Below, piece after piece: positions 1 to 12,790 of a DNA stretch of 64,000 nt (the stretch's first letter is position 1; each line of letters starts with the position of its first letter). The notes under the pieces were generated by a model. The model was not told where the DNA came from. It saw only the letters and a list, made by a program, of their open reading frames with translations, and made no database searches. The position numbers were made by a program, and so were the translations under genes. Source of the DNA: Nelumbo lutea (lineage: Eukaryota > Streptophyta > Magnoliopsida > Proteales > Nelumbonaceae); contig JAKGHH010000003.1 in the NCBI GenBank assembly GCA_022828595.1, positions 16,182,934-16,246,933 on the forward strand, in the 5' to 3' direction.

Positions 1-1565
1 CCATTATATTAGTAATATAAAACATGTCTGGCCGAATGGGAGAAGTAATTTTTCCCTAATTTGAACCAGACTTTTCTTCTCTCATTTTCTCCTCCTTTCT
101 CTCTGTCTTTCTTTCTTCTTTCTTCTTCTCTCTTCTTGCTTGTTATCAGACTAACAGAACTCAAAGGCAGGCCGAATTATAATAAGTTGATTATATTACG
201 TTATCATATCTCTCGGTTTTTTTTTTTTTTTGCCCATTTTTGTGTCTATATTAAGCCATCTTGGACAAAAGGTGGGTTTGTTTAGGATTTGAGTATGCTC
301 CTCTGGTTGTATGTAAGCTTTATAGAAAAAGCTTATCACTTCTGTTTTTTTTTTTTCTCTTTAATTGCCCAAACCGGATTTATCATTTTAAACCATTTTC
401 ATAGGCACATAATATTTAAATTGCTAAACATGTTGTGTTTACTTTTTGTCATCCTGTACTTAACTAATCCATACAATTGTTCATATCCTAGATGATAAAG
501 ATCATACAGCAAACTTCAAGACTTATAGGAGAAAAAGAAAAGTGTCTAACAATTCTAAGGCTTTGATCCTTATTGGGCACAATAATGGAGAAGATTCTAG
601 CTGGGAGCTAGAATAAATTCTGGGTGTTTTGAGTTTGTAACTAAGTTTAAGAAACAGTAATGTTAGAAGTGTGTTAGGAGAGTTTTTACAGCAAGTTTGT
701 TTTAGTTATGTAGTTGTTAGGAGTCATTGGTTGATTCTCAAGACATGAATACAATATAGAAGTTTGTTTCTCTATGTGGGTGTATGATGCTTCCTATGTT
801 TGGGTGTGAGGCCTAAACATCTAGGACTAGGAGTGATACCTAGATCTCCTTCTATTTGAAGTTCCTTGCTGTGCTACATCACTAGGTCAGTTGTCTTTGC
901 CTCCTCTATGGTTTTGCAATTGCTTTTAATTTCTGAAAATTACATCCTTAGCTTCGTATAGCTTTTCATCTTGCACTTTTTATTTAGGAAACCATCTCAT
1001 ACATTCTATGCTCTTTAAGCATCTGATATGTATTAACACAAGCAGAGGTGACAATCCTTGGTCCAAACAACCAGGATTCGACTGAGAATTTTCCTTGTAC
1101 TTTTATGTCTCCTGCTGGTGCTCATATCAAGATTAGCTAACAAATATTTGGTTCGGGTTGAACATTTTCTGACACAATTGATATATCCAAACAATTTCTA
1201 CTATTACACACATCTAGGAATTGTCTGATAATCTGTTTTGTATGCATATATGATTCGTATGTTCCATAGTTTCTTTGCTTGCATTTACCAAAAGTTTTGG
1301 TGTGGATAACTTCATTATTGGTTTCATTATATTATAGCATTAAAATGCCAAAGGTTAGGTCTGTATCCACTATCCAGTCCACCCCTCTCAAGATCCCGGA
1401 TAGCTGGGACCAGCATTGGGTGATGCCTTTTTTGACCTTTCTTTTAATATTATGATAATAACTGCTATTGTTATTGACCCTTTGTTTCCTTCTGATGCAG
1501 TATGCATTGTGTTTACTTTGTTTGTTGGTCCTCTGTATAATCTGCGCAATATATTTTCTTTTCAG
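1..1565 (+). other. Probable 5' intron of the GALT1-like gene; no exon recognised
   Basis: This AT-rich stretch has several poly-T runs and ends in a polypyrimidine tract plus AG at 1564-1565, directly before the first recognised GALT1 exon. I looked for the upstream galectin and transmembrane coding exons expected for this family and found none. The simplest reading is that the window starts inside a large intron. The short open frames near 61-495 are low-complexity and show no family resemblance. Confidence 0.55.
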
Positions 1566-4500
1566 TTGATGAATTGGAGCAGTGCAATGTGATGGTGGGT
1601 AAAAATGTTAGCTGGAGGTTCATAACTAGTAGATATTCTAATATTTCAATCCGGACCTCCATAGAACAAAGATCTAGACCCAGGCGCTATTTTCCTTTCA
1701 AGCAAGGTTATATGTCTGTTTCCACTCTTAGGGTGGGAGCAGAAGGGATCCACATGACAATCGATGGCAAGCACATGACATCCTTTGCATACCGTGAAGT
1801 AATCCCTCTCTTTCTCTCAACACACAGTAGCACTCATTCTTTTTTTTCTAACTTCATTACCATTTTTGTAGACTCTAGAACCATGGCTTGTCAGTGAAGT
1901 AAGAATAGCTGGAGACCTTAAGTTAATTTCTGTCTTAGCCAGTGGTTTACCCACTTCTGAGGATATGGATCATGTTGTTGACTTAGAATCACTCAAGTCA
2001 GCTCATCTGCCTCTCCACAAGACTTTGGATCTTTTCATTGGTGTCTTCTCTACAGCGAACAATTTCAAGCGTAGGATGGCTGTTAGGAGAACTTGGATGC
2101 AGTATCCTGAATTGCAGTCAGGAGCAGTTGCAGTGCGTTTTTTTGTGGGCCTGGTGAGTTCAAGACATGCAAATTATTCATTTTAATTGGTGACAAAGCT
2201 ACATGGTTGTTTTGAAATGTATTTGCTCATGTTAGACACTACAGTTCTCTTGGGCATAAATTTTGTGTCCGAAATCTGCCCATGACATGTTGATGTAACA
2301 TAACTCAGCAACTACTATTTTGAGAAGTATTATAATACCTCATCTTGTATGGCTAAAGGTTGTCTGCTACACCAAGCTTTTGGCATTTCTTCTTGTGTTT
2401 GCATTTAAATGCCATACCCAGATATAAGTTTTTTCTACCATGCACAAATTAACATTTATAGGAGTGTATAACTAAAGATTTTAATTTAGAAACTGAATAT
2501 AGAATCCTTTGTATGTTTCAGCATAAAAACCAGATGGTGAATGAGGAACTCTGGAATGAGGCACGGACATATGGAGATATTCAGCTAATGCCTTTTGTTG
2601 ACTACTACAACCTCATCACCTGGAAAACCATAGCAATATGCATCTTTGGTGTAAATTCTTGTCTCTTCTTAAAACCAACAGATGTTGCTTGTCTGACTAA
2701 ATTCACCCCTTAATTTTAAATATTTGCTATTTGGTATTACCAGACAGAGGTTGTTTCAGCCAAGTATGTGATGAAGACAGATGATGATGCATTTGTGCGT
2801 GTGGATGACGTGCTTGCTTCATTGAATAAGATCAACGTGACTAGTGGTTTACTATATGGTCTCATTAACTCAGATTCCCAACCTCATCGAAATACCGACA
2901 GTAAATGGTATATTAGCCCAGAAGTAAGTATCTCTACAAAATGTATTGACTAAAGGAGTTGTTGATTGGATCAATAGAAGAGAGAACTATGGTCAAAGCT
3001 TAAATTGATGTTAATAAACTGGTGATAGAGTTGGAACAAACTTAAGTTGACCAGGCCTGAGCATTGGGATTGGGTCCAAGGCTCCATTTGGGAAAGAGTG
3101 CAAATGCTGGTTGACTGCAAATACAGATTTCAAGACATGTTTGCATTCAAAATGAGAGAAAATTTTGCATCCAAATAATGGAAGCAAACATTGCACTCAA
3201 AGTTGATCAATGTTAAAAAAGACATATTTCAATCTTGGGATTTGTGTTTGTACCTATCACAATTAAAAAATCATTTGGCAAGAGAACAAAATTATCATTA
3301 CAAAACTAAACAAACTTTGCATTTTCATGAAGCAGATGTTTTTGCATTTGTACTGATCTTTTTTTTTTTTTTTTGTATTTGCACTCTTCCCAAATGGAGC
3401 CTAAAAGCTGGCTCAAAGTTGAGTTCAGGCTGGGCTTTGGTATCTTGGCCCTTCTTGACCTATGTATAAATTTGTATAATATATTCTATGGATAGCATAA
3501 ACACATATTTAATTTTAATACCTACAGCTATTTGATATAAAAGTGATATATTATTGGGCTGCCTGCAGTTGAACATTAAGCCCATCCTATGTAGTTGGTC
3601 TGGGTTTGGATCCATCATCCTTGGGCTGTATTTGGGTTCAGCGATGGTCTAAGCCCCCCAGGCTGTCCTAGACATTGCCCAGTCTGGCCTGATGCTCACC
3701 CCTAAAGTTGACCAAGTCTGGCTAGGTGCCCACATGTACATGTAAACTTTCCTTTGCTATGTCATTTGACATTGTTGTGTAAAAATCTGCAAAACGAGGG
3801 ACCAGTTAAAGTATGTGCTGCTAATTGCTGCAATTTTGTATAAGATTCTATGAACTTGACTATAATCTCACAATTCATAACTTGGATGAGAAATTTCAAT
3901 TTAGCAATACTTGGGTGCTACCTCTGAATTCTGATCTTGCAAACATTCTGGAGAGTTAGCATTAAGTCATTAATTCAGTTTCTTTCCAGACTTTTTAATT
4001 GGAGGTGGCCACTGCACATCTTTTAAATTGATTATGTGGCCTACTTGTACATCATAAGCTCCACATCCTTTCTGTAGTTTATTTTTGGGGAGGGGGTGGC
4101 ATCCCTTGGTTCCATCCAGCTGTTAATTTCTTAGGATCTAATTATGACTGCTTTAATTATTCTGCTTCTCACTTCTGCCTCTTATCTGCATTCTTGAAGG
4201 AATGGCCAGAAGAAACTTATCCGCCTTGGGCACATGGTCCTGGTTATGTTGTGTCACATGACATAGCAAAGTCGATCTCCAAGAGATACAAAGATGGCAG
4301 CTTGAAGGTATAGGCTAAATACACTTTTGAAGCTTGTCATATTTTTGTTACTTTTTATCACCCAAAATGTTGCGTAAAGTGATTAAGGTGGGCACCTTCA
4401 ACCCTATTTTTTGTGCTCCGAGTAAGCATGCTATCCATGAAGTGGATAGATTTGAGAATAGGAAGTTCTGATAAAACATTTTTACAGTCCTTCGTCTATG

Positions 4501-6751
4501 CATTTTTGGCTCTTATAACTTGAGTTGGAAACCCCATATCATCCTTTTCCCATGTAGGAAGCATAGTTTTCAAGGCACCAAGGTGAGGCTAGGCGACAGG
4601 GGGGTGCCTAGTTGCCTAGGCGATGGATTTTTTCAAGTAAAATTATGTATCCTAGGGTAGTTCCCTAGGTTCCATAATCAAATTTCCTTAATAATTATCC
4701 ATAATTTTCATTAGAAAAGTATAAACTTCATGTTTAAGTACAGAAAATCAACATATTCCAACATATTCATTAGAAAAAAAAGAAGGAAATGAAATTTCAA
4801 AAATTATAGGGGCTGAACCCCTTACTTCTGTTATAGGAAAAGAAGAAAAGAAAAGGTGGAAGAAGAAAATTGGTATATAGACACACAAAATTAGTAAAGA
4901 AAAAGAAGTAAATGTGTTGAGTAGGCAACATTTTAAGTTCTTCCTTGTTAGTTCAGGTTTTGAAGTCTTTCAGGGTTCAATACAGCATTTAGCAATGTTT
5001 GTGTTGAATAAACCCTAACAAATAAGAAAATAATAAAAATAAATCAGTATATAAACACACAAAAAGAATATTTTAGTTTAAAAATGTCTATTTTAAAATT
5101 ATAACCTCAAAAGGTTAAGAATATAAAAGTTTTTTCTAACACGCTATAGAAAACTGCTTGGCAATTAGGTGAGGTGAGCCTCCAAGGGTGCCTTGTCACC
5201 TAGGTGTTGCCTTGACAACTAGGAGGGCCAATAGTCCCTTGCCAAGTGGCAAAAATACTAATTTTAGCACATTTTGTATTGAAAAAAATCAAAGAAACTA
5301 GGGATATTATTCATAGGATATGTGGACATGGTTACATGTAACATAAACCAAGAGGCACCTCATGAATCTGGATCCTCGAGGGAACAAACATCAATATGGA
5401 CAGTTTTATTTCCATAGGAGCAGTGGGAGCATATTGGTGTCTATTTTTATATATTAGTGGCTTGCCCAGTCTTTACATTTGCCCGATGACAGCCTATGCA
5501 TGACAAACATGCAAAGCATAGAGCTTTTTTGTTCTCCATCATCAAATAGACACTCTGAATGTTATGGGCCCGGGCGTAGGATCTCGTCACGGGTCGGTCC
5601 ACGGGGAGAACCTCTAGCTTCCCCTTGCCCCTCCCTTTGCGTGCAGACCCTATTGTGGCGACCTAAGGGCGATTTGTTCAAGAGATCACCCTAACTCTCC
5701 TAACTCTTTCCTTGACTGAAAACTGAATGCCTTTATTCTCAATTCGCATCTCCTTAAATAGGAGATTACAAGAGGTGGGAAGGACTCCCTGTAGAATTTG
5801 ACTACTTACAGATAAAGATAAATCATACTTTAAGATCAATCAGACTCCTACTTCTAATAGATAAATCGAACTCTAGAAGATAAGGAAAACTACTAAGGAT
5901 AAGATAAGATAAGCTGAGAGCTGATAAGATAAGTTGCCACCTTGTGGGTCCCTCCTCACTGCTGCTGCCGACGGGCTGTACGTCCTCCCCACGAACGCAT
6001 CCACTACACTGAATTTGTGATTATATCTTTTCATGGGGCATAAAAACCATTATTGCAAGAAGCCTGCCGCAAAAGAATGGAATACCTGTCACCCAAAAGC
6101 TTTTGCAAATATATTTTACCAAGTAGCTTGACTAATGTCTTCAAGACTTTCCGTTGGTGGGCCGGCTCTTGTATGAGATACATCAGACAGTTACATTTGA
6201 CACAATTTAACTGAACATCCTTTTCCCTTAATTTGTTCAAGAGATTCAAGGTCTGGTCAGCATAGTATTTTTCAGATCCTTGGATTCATTGAGAGTTAAA
6301 CTTCATGGTGCTTGCATGTGTCTTTGGAGTTCAGTGTTGGGCTATGCATCCTAAAATGTCTTATTTAAGTATAGTGGAACTATTTGGTGACAAACAAATA
6401 CTAATGAGTAGCAATATACTAGCTCTAATTGCATAGAACTACCAAAAAAAAAACTAATTGCATAGGAAGTACCAAACGGATCTTTTTATTTTGCAAGTTA
6501 TACATTACATCCTAAAATCGAAGTGGTTGATGTGGCAGATGTTTAAGCTGGAGGATGTGGCAATGGGCATCTGGATTGCAGAGATGAAGAAAGGAGGATT
6601 GAAGGTCAGATATGAAAAGGAAGAGAGGGTGTATAATGAAGGGTGCAAAGATGGTTACATCGTTGCCCACTATCAAGGCCCTAGAGAGATGCCCTGCCTG
6701 TGGCAGAAGCTGCAAGAGGGAAAAGGGGCTAAATGCTGTGGAGAAAAATAA
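1566..6751 (+). CDS. GALT1: Beta-1,3-galactosyltransferase GALT1-like (galectin domain + GT31), 5'-partial
   Basis: The visible exons are 1566-1798, 1872-2153, 2522-2650, 2744-2923, 4200-4307 and 6539-6751 (TAA). All junctions are GT-AG and keep one frame, giving about 380 C-terminal residues. Exon 1 ends the galectin domain (motifs GYMSVSTLRVGAEG and DGKHMTSFAYRE). Exon 2 carries LDLFIGVFSTANNFKRRMAV and exon 4 carries the GT31 metal/UDP-binding acidic motif in MKTDDDAFVRVD. Exon 5 has EWPEETYPPWAHGPGYVVS and exon 6 has MFKLEDVAMGIWIAEMKK. The order and the linker DELEQCNVMVGKNV match Arabidopsis GALT1, the Golgi type II membrane enzyme that adds beta-1,3-galactose to N-glycans for the Lewis a epitope. 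That protein is about 640 residues, so roughly 260 N-terminal residues, including the membrane anchor, lie upstream of the window. The substrate is inferred from the family; hydroxyproline galactosyltransferases are the closest alternatives. Confidence 0.93.
3080..3401. mobile_element. Tourist/Harbinger-like MITE in GALT1 intron
   Basis: The left end GGCTCCATTTGGGAAAGAG is mirrored at the right end by the complement of CTCTTCCCAAATGGAGCC with one indel, so the terminal inverted repeats run for about 25 bp. The 322-bp interior is AT-rich and has no coding frame. The flanks are CAA on the left and TAA on the right, close to the 3-bp TAA/TTA duplication of Harbinger-type elements. Its ends resemble those of the elements at 12604 and 63179, so it is probably a diverged member of the same family. 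Confidence 0.7.
4564..5221. mobile_element. Non-autonomous DNA transposon with TAGTT-TCAAGGC ends
   Basis: The left end begins TAGTTTTCAAGGCACCAAGG and the right end, read on the other strand, begins TAGTTGTCAAGGCAACACC. Longer CCTAGG and GGTGAGGC blocks also pair imperfectly inside. The roughly 658-bp element lies in GALT1 intron 5, is AT-rich and has no coding frame. Flanking 8-mers are similar but not identical, so the target duplication is not proven. A hAT-type or Mutator-type origin is possible. Confidence 0.55.
5560..6008. mobile_element. Solo LTR (449 bp) with 5-bp target duplication
   Basis: The element starts TGTTATGGGCCCGGG and ends CCACTACA, the TG...CA ends of an LTR. It is bounded by a perfect 5-bp duplication, CTGAA at 5555-5559 and 6009-6013. 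It is more GC-rich than the surrounding intron and has no coding potential. A single LTR with an intact target duplication is the expected product of recombination between the two LTRs of one retrotransposon. It lies in GALT1 intron 5. Confidence 0.82.
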
Positions 6752-8255
6752 GCAGAGTGCCGCAACTGGGACTTTAGAACCAGATAAAACCTCAAGAGTA
6801 TTAGTGTTGTGTGAAGGGATCCAACTAACTTCAAGTTTCACAGAGTTCTAATTGCCGGGATTTTCATAGCGATAACATATGGGTTTTATAGTTGGTTGAG
6901 ATGCTGGGTGTTTTACACCATGCGAATTGAGATACCTGTGGTATATGCATTTTTCAGAGAGAGAGTCCCACGCTTGTATATAATATAGTCTGCTAGTGCC
7001 ATTATTTCATTACACGGTTATTAAAGGCGACACTGTATTCTTTCTAATGCTTTTATTGAGTGATTAGTCTTGCATTCTTTGCTCTCGGGGTATTAATTTC
7101 CTTGTTCGTTGTACTTGTTGTTTCTTGCCAAAACAAATAATTCTCTTTACTTCAGCAGTGATAGGCTGAATAACATTTAGTGCATATTCAATATGTTATA
7201 GCAGAAGCATGGTTAATGTAAACAACCGAACTGTAGTAGCCTATCTCAAGACTCTTAAGTCTTAACAGCTTACAACCTATATAATAATTTGAGTTAAAAC
7301 ATGCCTTGTTGACTTTTCAAATGTTAAATCTAACAGATAAAAACATTTAAGACAAAAATGATCTTTAACTGTTCATTAGATTTTCAAAATAATGACATTT
7401 TCTTTCTTTTTTTTTTCTCTCTCTCTCTCCTTTCTTTCTCCCTTCCTTAATGTTGCAAGCATTATATCCGGTTTGGCCACTGGTGAAACGTATGTCTGAA
7501 AAATCCCCAAAATGCAGACTGGAGTTAACAAAATTAAAGTTGTATGTGTAAATCCAAATATACTCGACCTGGACTGATTGGACAGAAATACATACCTAAA
7601 AAATCCCAAATGTCTGAAACACCACTATTGGTATATTGTATACCTGGTTTGTCTACTGGTGACATGTGCATTGGACAGACGCATGTCTGAAAAATCTCCA
7701 AAAAAATGCATAATTCAGAGCCCAAATTAGGATATGCTCCTCATAGAATACATCTCACACCATGTGCATTGGGAACATCTCCTATGAACAATAATTCATG
7801 AGTGCGGGAAAATGATCCCGATACATGGTGGGGTGTGCTTGTGATGTCGGTGTGAGGAGTAGATCTGGACTTTCCTAAAATTTCAAAACAATCATGATAT
7901 TTTTGACATGAGTTTGACTTGGAGACGAGAATCAAGGAAGTTGGGTTGGGTTCTTGTAGACAAAAAAGCTGGAAGATATGAAGATGGGAGAAGATTGAGA
8001 AGGTTTCAAGAGTTTGATGACAAAATAGATGGTTATCCAAATCTACTTCTCATGTTCTTGTACTTAAAACCAATTTTATATTCTTGTTTAATTAGAGAAG
8101 GATTTTGTGTTGGAAATTTAAAAAATTGGAGTGACAAAACAACAGATTAAGTTGTATGATTTTAGACGAAAAAAGATGATCCCATTGTTTTAAACATATA
8201 TGGGCACAATTAATATTATAGAAACATTTGGAGTGAGATGTTAATGGTTCTAAAC
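6752..8255 (+). other. GALT1 3' UTR and intergenic DNA with degenerate repeats
   Basis: The first 200-300 bases after the TAA are probably the GALT1 3' UTR. A CT-rich microsatellite lies at about 7396-7445. A degenerate block of the form 'TGGTGA...CATGTCTGAAAAATC(C/T)CCAAAA' recurs at about 7469-7515 and 7648-7710, with a weaker copy between. Part of the repeat family with core GCATTGGGAACATCTCC lies at 7764-7782. No gene was recognised. Confidence 0.5.
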
Positions 8256-9179
8256 TAGAGGTGAGCAAAAAAATCGGAAAACCAAACCGATCAAAACCGA
8301 ACCGAAAAATCGGTTAACCAAACTGGTCGGTTCGGTTTCGGTTAACCTTGTACAAAAATCAGCAGTTAACGGAAACAATCAATGTATATATACAATAATA
8401 TATTATTTATATTATATTATATATATATATATATATATTTTTTAAATTGAATAAACCTTACTTACCGCGTGCCTGTCTGCCTTTTCCCTCTTTCCCAGTT
8501 TCCCCTTCTTCGAAACCTAAACCAATAAACCTAATAGGCTAACCCTTATCTTTTTCACTCTCTCGATCTCTCATCTCTTTGTCTTCCCCAATCCCCAATT
8601 TTTCCTCCGGTGCCAGTTGTCCTCCGACTGACAGTCTCTTACCTAGTGGCCAGTTTTCCTTGCTTCAGTGCTTCCCTGTGTCTCTTTCTCTCTTTGTCTT
8701 CTGACATCTCCTTCTCCATCACGCCAACCATCAAGCAGACAAGCACGTAGCAACATCGGTCGCCGCCTCACCGGCAAGCACCAAGCCAACTTAGCCAGCC
8801 CTAGCTACAACAACCAACCAAGATGCTGGCCGCCGCCTCGACTCCGCCAGGACCGCCACCTCCCAGGCTCAGTCTTCGTTTCTCTCCTCTCTCATTTTCG
8901 TGGCTCCGCCACCTCTCAGGCTTTCACTTCAGGCGACAACAACCACCAACCAGTTTATCATCGGCCGCCAATTTTCCCTCGCCGATTCACCCCTCTGCCA
9001 TGTTTGTTCAGGTATTTTTCCCTTTTTTTTAATTTTGAGTGCAAAAAAAATAAAAAAACTGAACCACGATTAACCGATTCCATCGATTTGATTTCAATTC
9101 AAATTTTTAAAAAATCGATCAGGTCAGTTCGATTAAAAAAATCCCCACGATTCAATTAGCCGAACCGTGAGCAACCATA
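8256..9179. mobile_element. Non-autonomous hAT-type element with perfect 8-bp target duplication
   Basis: The 8-mer TTCTAAAC occurs at 8248-8255 and again at 9180-9187, exactly flanking the element. The ends are short and imperfect (TAGAGGTGAGCA on the left; the right end reads TATGGTTGCTCA on the other strand), as in many plant hAT derivatives. The order inside is a CGGTT-rich block near each end, an AT microsatellite at about 8405-8440, a CT-rich leader-like stretch (8480-8700), then a GC-rich stretch with proline- and serine-rich open frames (8668-9159). No transposase is present. A related element lies at 32234. Confidence 0.8.
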
Positions 9180-10900
9180 TTCTAAACGATTCATTGACAG
9201 AGGTCCTATTTGTGTTATGTGGGGCCAGTCAACAAGACACATATAAGTTGTCTCCAATGGTCAGGGTATATACAAATAGTTTCTCAAATGTACATAATAT
9301 ATAAGTAATTAACCCTATTTTTTCTGGGAATAAGGGAAAATAAGTAATGACAAAGCAGGGGCAGGGAGGGTGGAGTGGAAAACTTTTAACTTACAATACG
9401 TATTCAAAGGAGTTTTTTTTCAACAGCATAAGTTGTTGGATCAGCTTGAGATCAGGGGCTTGGTGTTGGGTGAATATGGTTGACAAGATCATTTTGGATG
9501 TGGCCGAATCCATCTGTATCAAATCTGACAACTTTAGCTGCGTGTATCGAGTCCGGATCTATTCCTCAGGGAGTGTGCCCCACACCGTCCTCACAGCATG
9601 CCTCACATCTGGAACATCTCCTATATTTGTATTTATTATTCATGAGGAGATGTTCTCAGTATAAGGTCGGATGTGGCTGTGAGGTAACTGTGAAGCGTAC
9701 TGTGTGAAGGAGCAGATCCCAATTAGCGTGCATTACCAAATCTAATGGCCACCATGCCTTTTGGTTCAGTTTGCGAGGAGTGCAAATATTACAATACAAA
9801 TATGGGTGATGTCTTTTAAGATCAAATCAGCCCTCCACAACGTCTTATACATCTCCGCCCTGTAATGAAAATATTTTCGGATGATAATACCAGAAATGAT
9901 GATATCATCATCAGGAGATATTCTCAATAAACAGCAGGGATATGCTGTGGGACGTTGTGGGAGACAATCTTGTGAAGGGTTAATTTTAACTCTGCCTCTT
10001 ACGACCTCCACCAGAACAGGGTGCTTTTCCCTGGACACAATGGATGGGGGATTAGTGGTGGTGAGGCGGATCTCTTGCCAACAAAAATCCCAACCAATAT
10101 GTTCCAACATGACCGGCGTATGCACACCATATGCATGGTGGGGTGGGTCCCAGACATGATATGCGGATACCTATCATGTTGATTGAGATTTTTGTTGGCA
10201 GGTGATCCGAACTCAGTGGTAGTGGTGGTAGGGACACTACAGCCCATCTCGCATTCACTACACGGCAGAATTCAGATTGACACCCCACAGGCGCTCTACA
10301 TGTATATATTTATTGAGAACATCTTCTATACCTGACATGGGAAGATGTTTTGAATACCCGATTGGAATGTATTGTAACGAAAAACATGTATTGGCGGGGT
10401 ATCTCACATCTCAAAGGCTGAGATATGCACTTGCCGTTGGCGGAAACCAATGGGAGGAGCATCTCAAAGGTGAGTATTTAAGGTACCTGTGGGAAGGAAA
10501 TTGAAAAGCATGCATAGAGGTTTTGGATAGGGTCCTCTTACTCTTGGGACAGCAGGAACGTTAATGGCTTCCTTTGTAGAAAGCAAAATGAAAACAAATT
10601 GAATATATATATTAAAGGGCCGGAGCTAGAGTGGTAGGCGGAAGGAGCTTGCTTTGTGTGTTGCCATTTTATACAGAACTATTATATTCTGCCATGAAAA
10701 GTTATTATAAACAGTAACTAAGTGGGTGTTTTCAAGCCATTTCAAGTAACACCGAATGTTTCGAATTGTAAGAATCACTTTTGTAAAAAATATCATTTTT
10801 ACATCTATTTATCCTATTATAAAGAATTATAATACTTGTAAGGTTACAAGATGATATAGTGTCAACTTGTTACCAAAACTAATGTCAATTTACATCTATT
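9180..10900. other. Intergenic DNA with hairpin-forming repeats
   Basis: No gene was recognised here. An imperfect long inverted repeat spans 9555-9719 (GGATCTATTCC end paired with the complement of its AGATCC end). A second has arms at 10067-10093 and 10183-10209 that share TTGCCAACAAAAATC and its complement. The sequence near 10308-10450 shares blocks with 16590-16660 (ACATCTTC...GACATGGGAAGATG and GCTGAGATATGCA). These look like degraded MITEs. The open frames in this stretch overlap the hairpins and have no recognisable domain. Confidence 0.5.
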
Positions 10901-11292
10901 TACTGGTGTCAATTGGATCAGATTTGATCTAATCCAATCCAGTCCAATATGAGTCAATTACAGATGGATCCGGTTTAATTCAATTCCATGAATTCTCTGG
11001 ATCATTTTGGATCAGTCCAATTTAATGTTTGGACAGTGTTCAAATTGGTTGTAATTTGACACCTGTATTCTTATTCATATAAATGGACCAGATATTGATT
11101 CAATCTGACCCAATCGGCCAATCCAATTAATATAATTCCATTACTGATGGTAACGCTTAATCCAATCTAATAAATACTTTGGACCATTATGTTTGCCCTG
11201 GTCCAATTTAATGTCTTATTAGTCGGTCCAATCCATCCAATTGATTTTAATTTAAACAGGCTGAATCCAAAACTGGTCCATTTGACACCCTA
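10901..11292. mobile_element. hAT-type MITE, 'GGTGTCAATTGGA' family
   Basis: The left end TACTGGTGTCAATTGGATCA pairs with a right end whose complement reads TAGGGTGTCAAATGGACCAG. The interior is made of repeated variants of CCAATCCAATCC and of TTCAAATTGG...TTTGACACC, so it looks like two related half-units. The same family is seen at 30346-30722 and 49088-49488, with a truncated piece at about 62274. No target duplication is visible. Confidence 0.6.
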
Positions 11293-12530
11293 ATAACATG
11301 TGCTAAGTATAAATAGTTAATAGTTGTTTGATGCATACATGTGTGTGAGCGTGATTCCTCTCTAGCAGTAAATAATAAAAAATAAATTTTTGTGTGTTGT
11401 TTGATGCATATATGTTAGTATTACTGAATAAATAGAAGTGACCTATTTGATCTGGATATTTGAATTGCTTATCCGTCACTTTAGAATAACGGTGCTGTTT
11501 TGGGTCAGTTTTATAAAAACATAGGCTTTATATTGTTAGAAGTATTGGATATTGATCTAATTAATAAAATTTATTAGTGAGAAAAAGCTACCTAAAATAT
11601 AGGAAACGGACATTAATACCTAAATATTAATGAGAAGGAATTCAATGAGGTAAAAAGTAGTAGTTCAAATTATTACATTTTCTATCCTCACAACAGAGGC
11701 CGGACTAAATTCACTGGTTATTTTAGTCAAAGTAAGTCCAATGAGCTCATTCATACTTTTAAGGATCATTTACTCATATCCTCTATAGTTTCATGTATTG
11801 ACTAAAACCTACCCTCTAGTTTGTATATTACTAAAACACCACCGTATAATTTGCAATTGCTTTACTTATTCAACCTTCCATTTGAAACCCTTTGTTTTTC
11901 CATTTGTGAATGGCCACTTGACCCCTTAAAGCAAGTGGAAAATGTGAAAGGGCATAGACCTAAGGTTTTTTATTCTAAAAGTACCCCTAACAGTTCTAAT
12001 ATCACATGTAGCCCATACCTTTTTCAAATATGATAGAAAGAGAGAGAGAAGTTTATTTGTTTCCTAAAAGGTTGATAAGATAACTACTAGGGCTGTTTTG
12101 GAATAAAAACCTTGGATTAATGCCCCTTCATATTAAGTAAAACATATGCAAACTAAGGGAGTGTTTTAATAATATATAAACTAGATGATGGATTTTAGTA
12201 AATATGTGAAGCTAGGGGTGCCTAAGTAAATGATTCTACTTTTAATAGCAATATAGATTTCAACTTCATTTCCATTTATATTGTTTATAGATGGATCCTT
12301 TACTGTTAGGAATCTAACACAAGTGACCATCTAATACTTATTCACTGGTGAAAAATATGACCACAGGCTACAGTAACGATATAGACTCCATAGTCTACAC
12401 CATGTGAATCAAATGGAGCCAAACAGTGACCTAGGTTACTAGGCCTTTGTAATCATTGTAGTTTCTATGTGACAATGGCTAATAATCAAGAAGATGAAGT
12501 AACAGAAGAGATTAAAGGGGGCATGTCCAG
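11293..12530. other. AT-rich intergenic DNA, no feature recognised
   Basis: I see no gene or complete mobile element in this stretch. It ends at the left boundary of the segmental duplication. Confidence 0.4.
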
Positions 12531-12603
12531 AGTTCATGGAGACGATAAAATTCTTCTTCCAATATCTGACCTAACTAGGAGTGACTTAATTATATGAGGT
12601 TTA

Positions 12604-12790
12604 GGCTCAGCTTGGAAAGAGTACAAATATAAATATATGGAGTGTAAAACTTTATATTTTGTATGCATTTGTATATACTCTATATATTTGTATTTGTACT
12701 CTTTTCAAATTAAACAAATACATACAAAATAATATAAAATATAAGATTTTGCACTCCATATATTCATTTGTACTCCATTCAAACTGATCC
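12604..12790. mobile_element. Tourist/Harbinger MITE, GGCTCAG family, TTA target duplication
   Basis: The left end GGCTCAGCTTGGAAAGAGTA and the right end, read on the other strand as GGATCAGTTTGAATGGAGTA, form long inverted repeats that continue into ACAAATA...TATATGGAGTG. The element is 187 bp and is flanked by TTA at 12601-12603 and 12791-12793. The duplicated copy at 23710 has lost its right end. Confidence 0.75.

Noticed and set aside
1..1565. Upstream exons of GALT1 in the window
   Set aside because: No stretch encodes the expected galectin or transmembrane segments; the short frames are poly-T-driven low complexity.
8668..9159. 163-codon frame as a host gene
   Set aside because: It lies wholly inside the hAT element, is low-complexity, and runs into the CGGTT-rich terminal region. 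Kept only as possible captured sequence.
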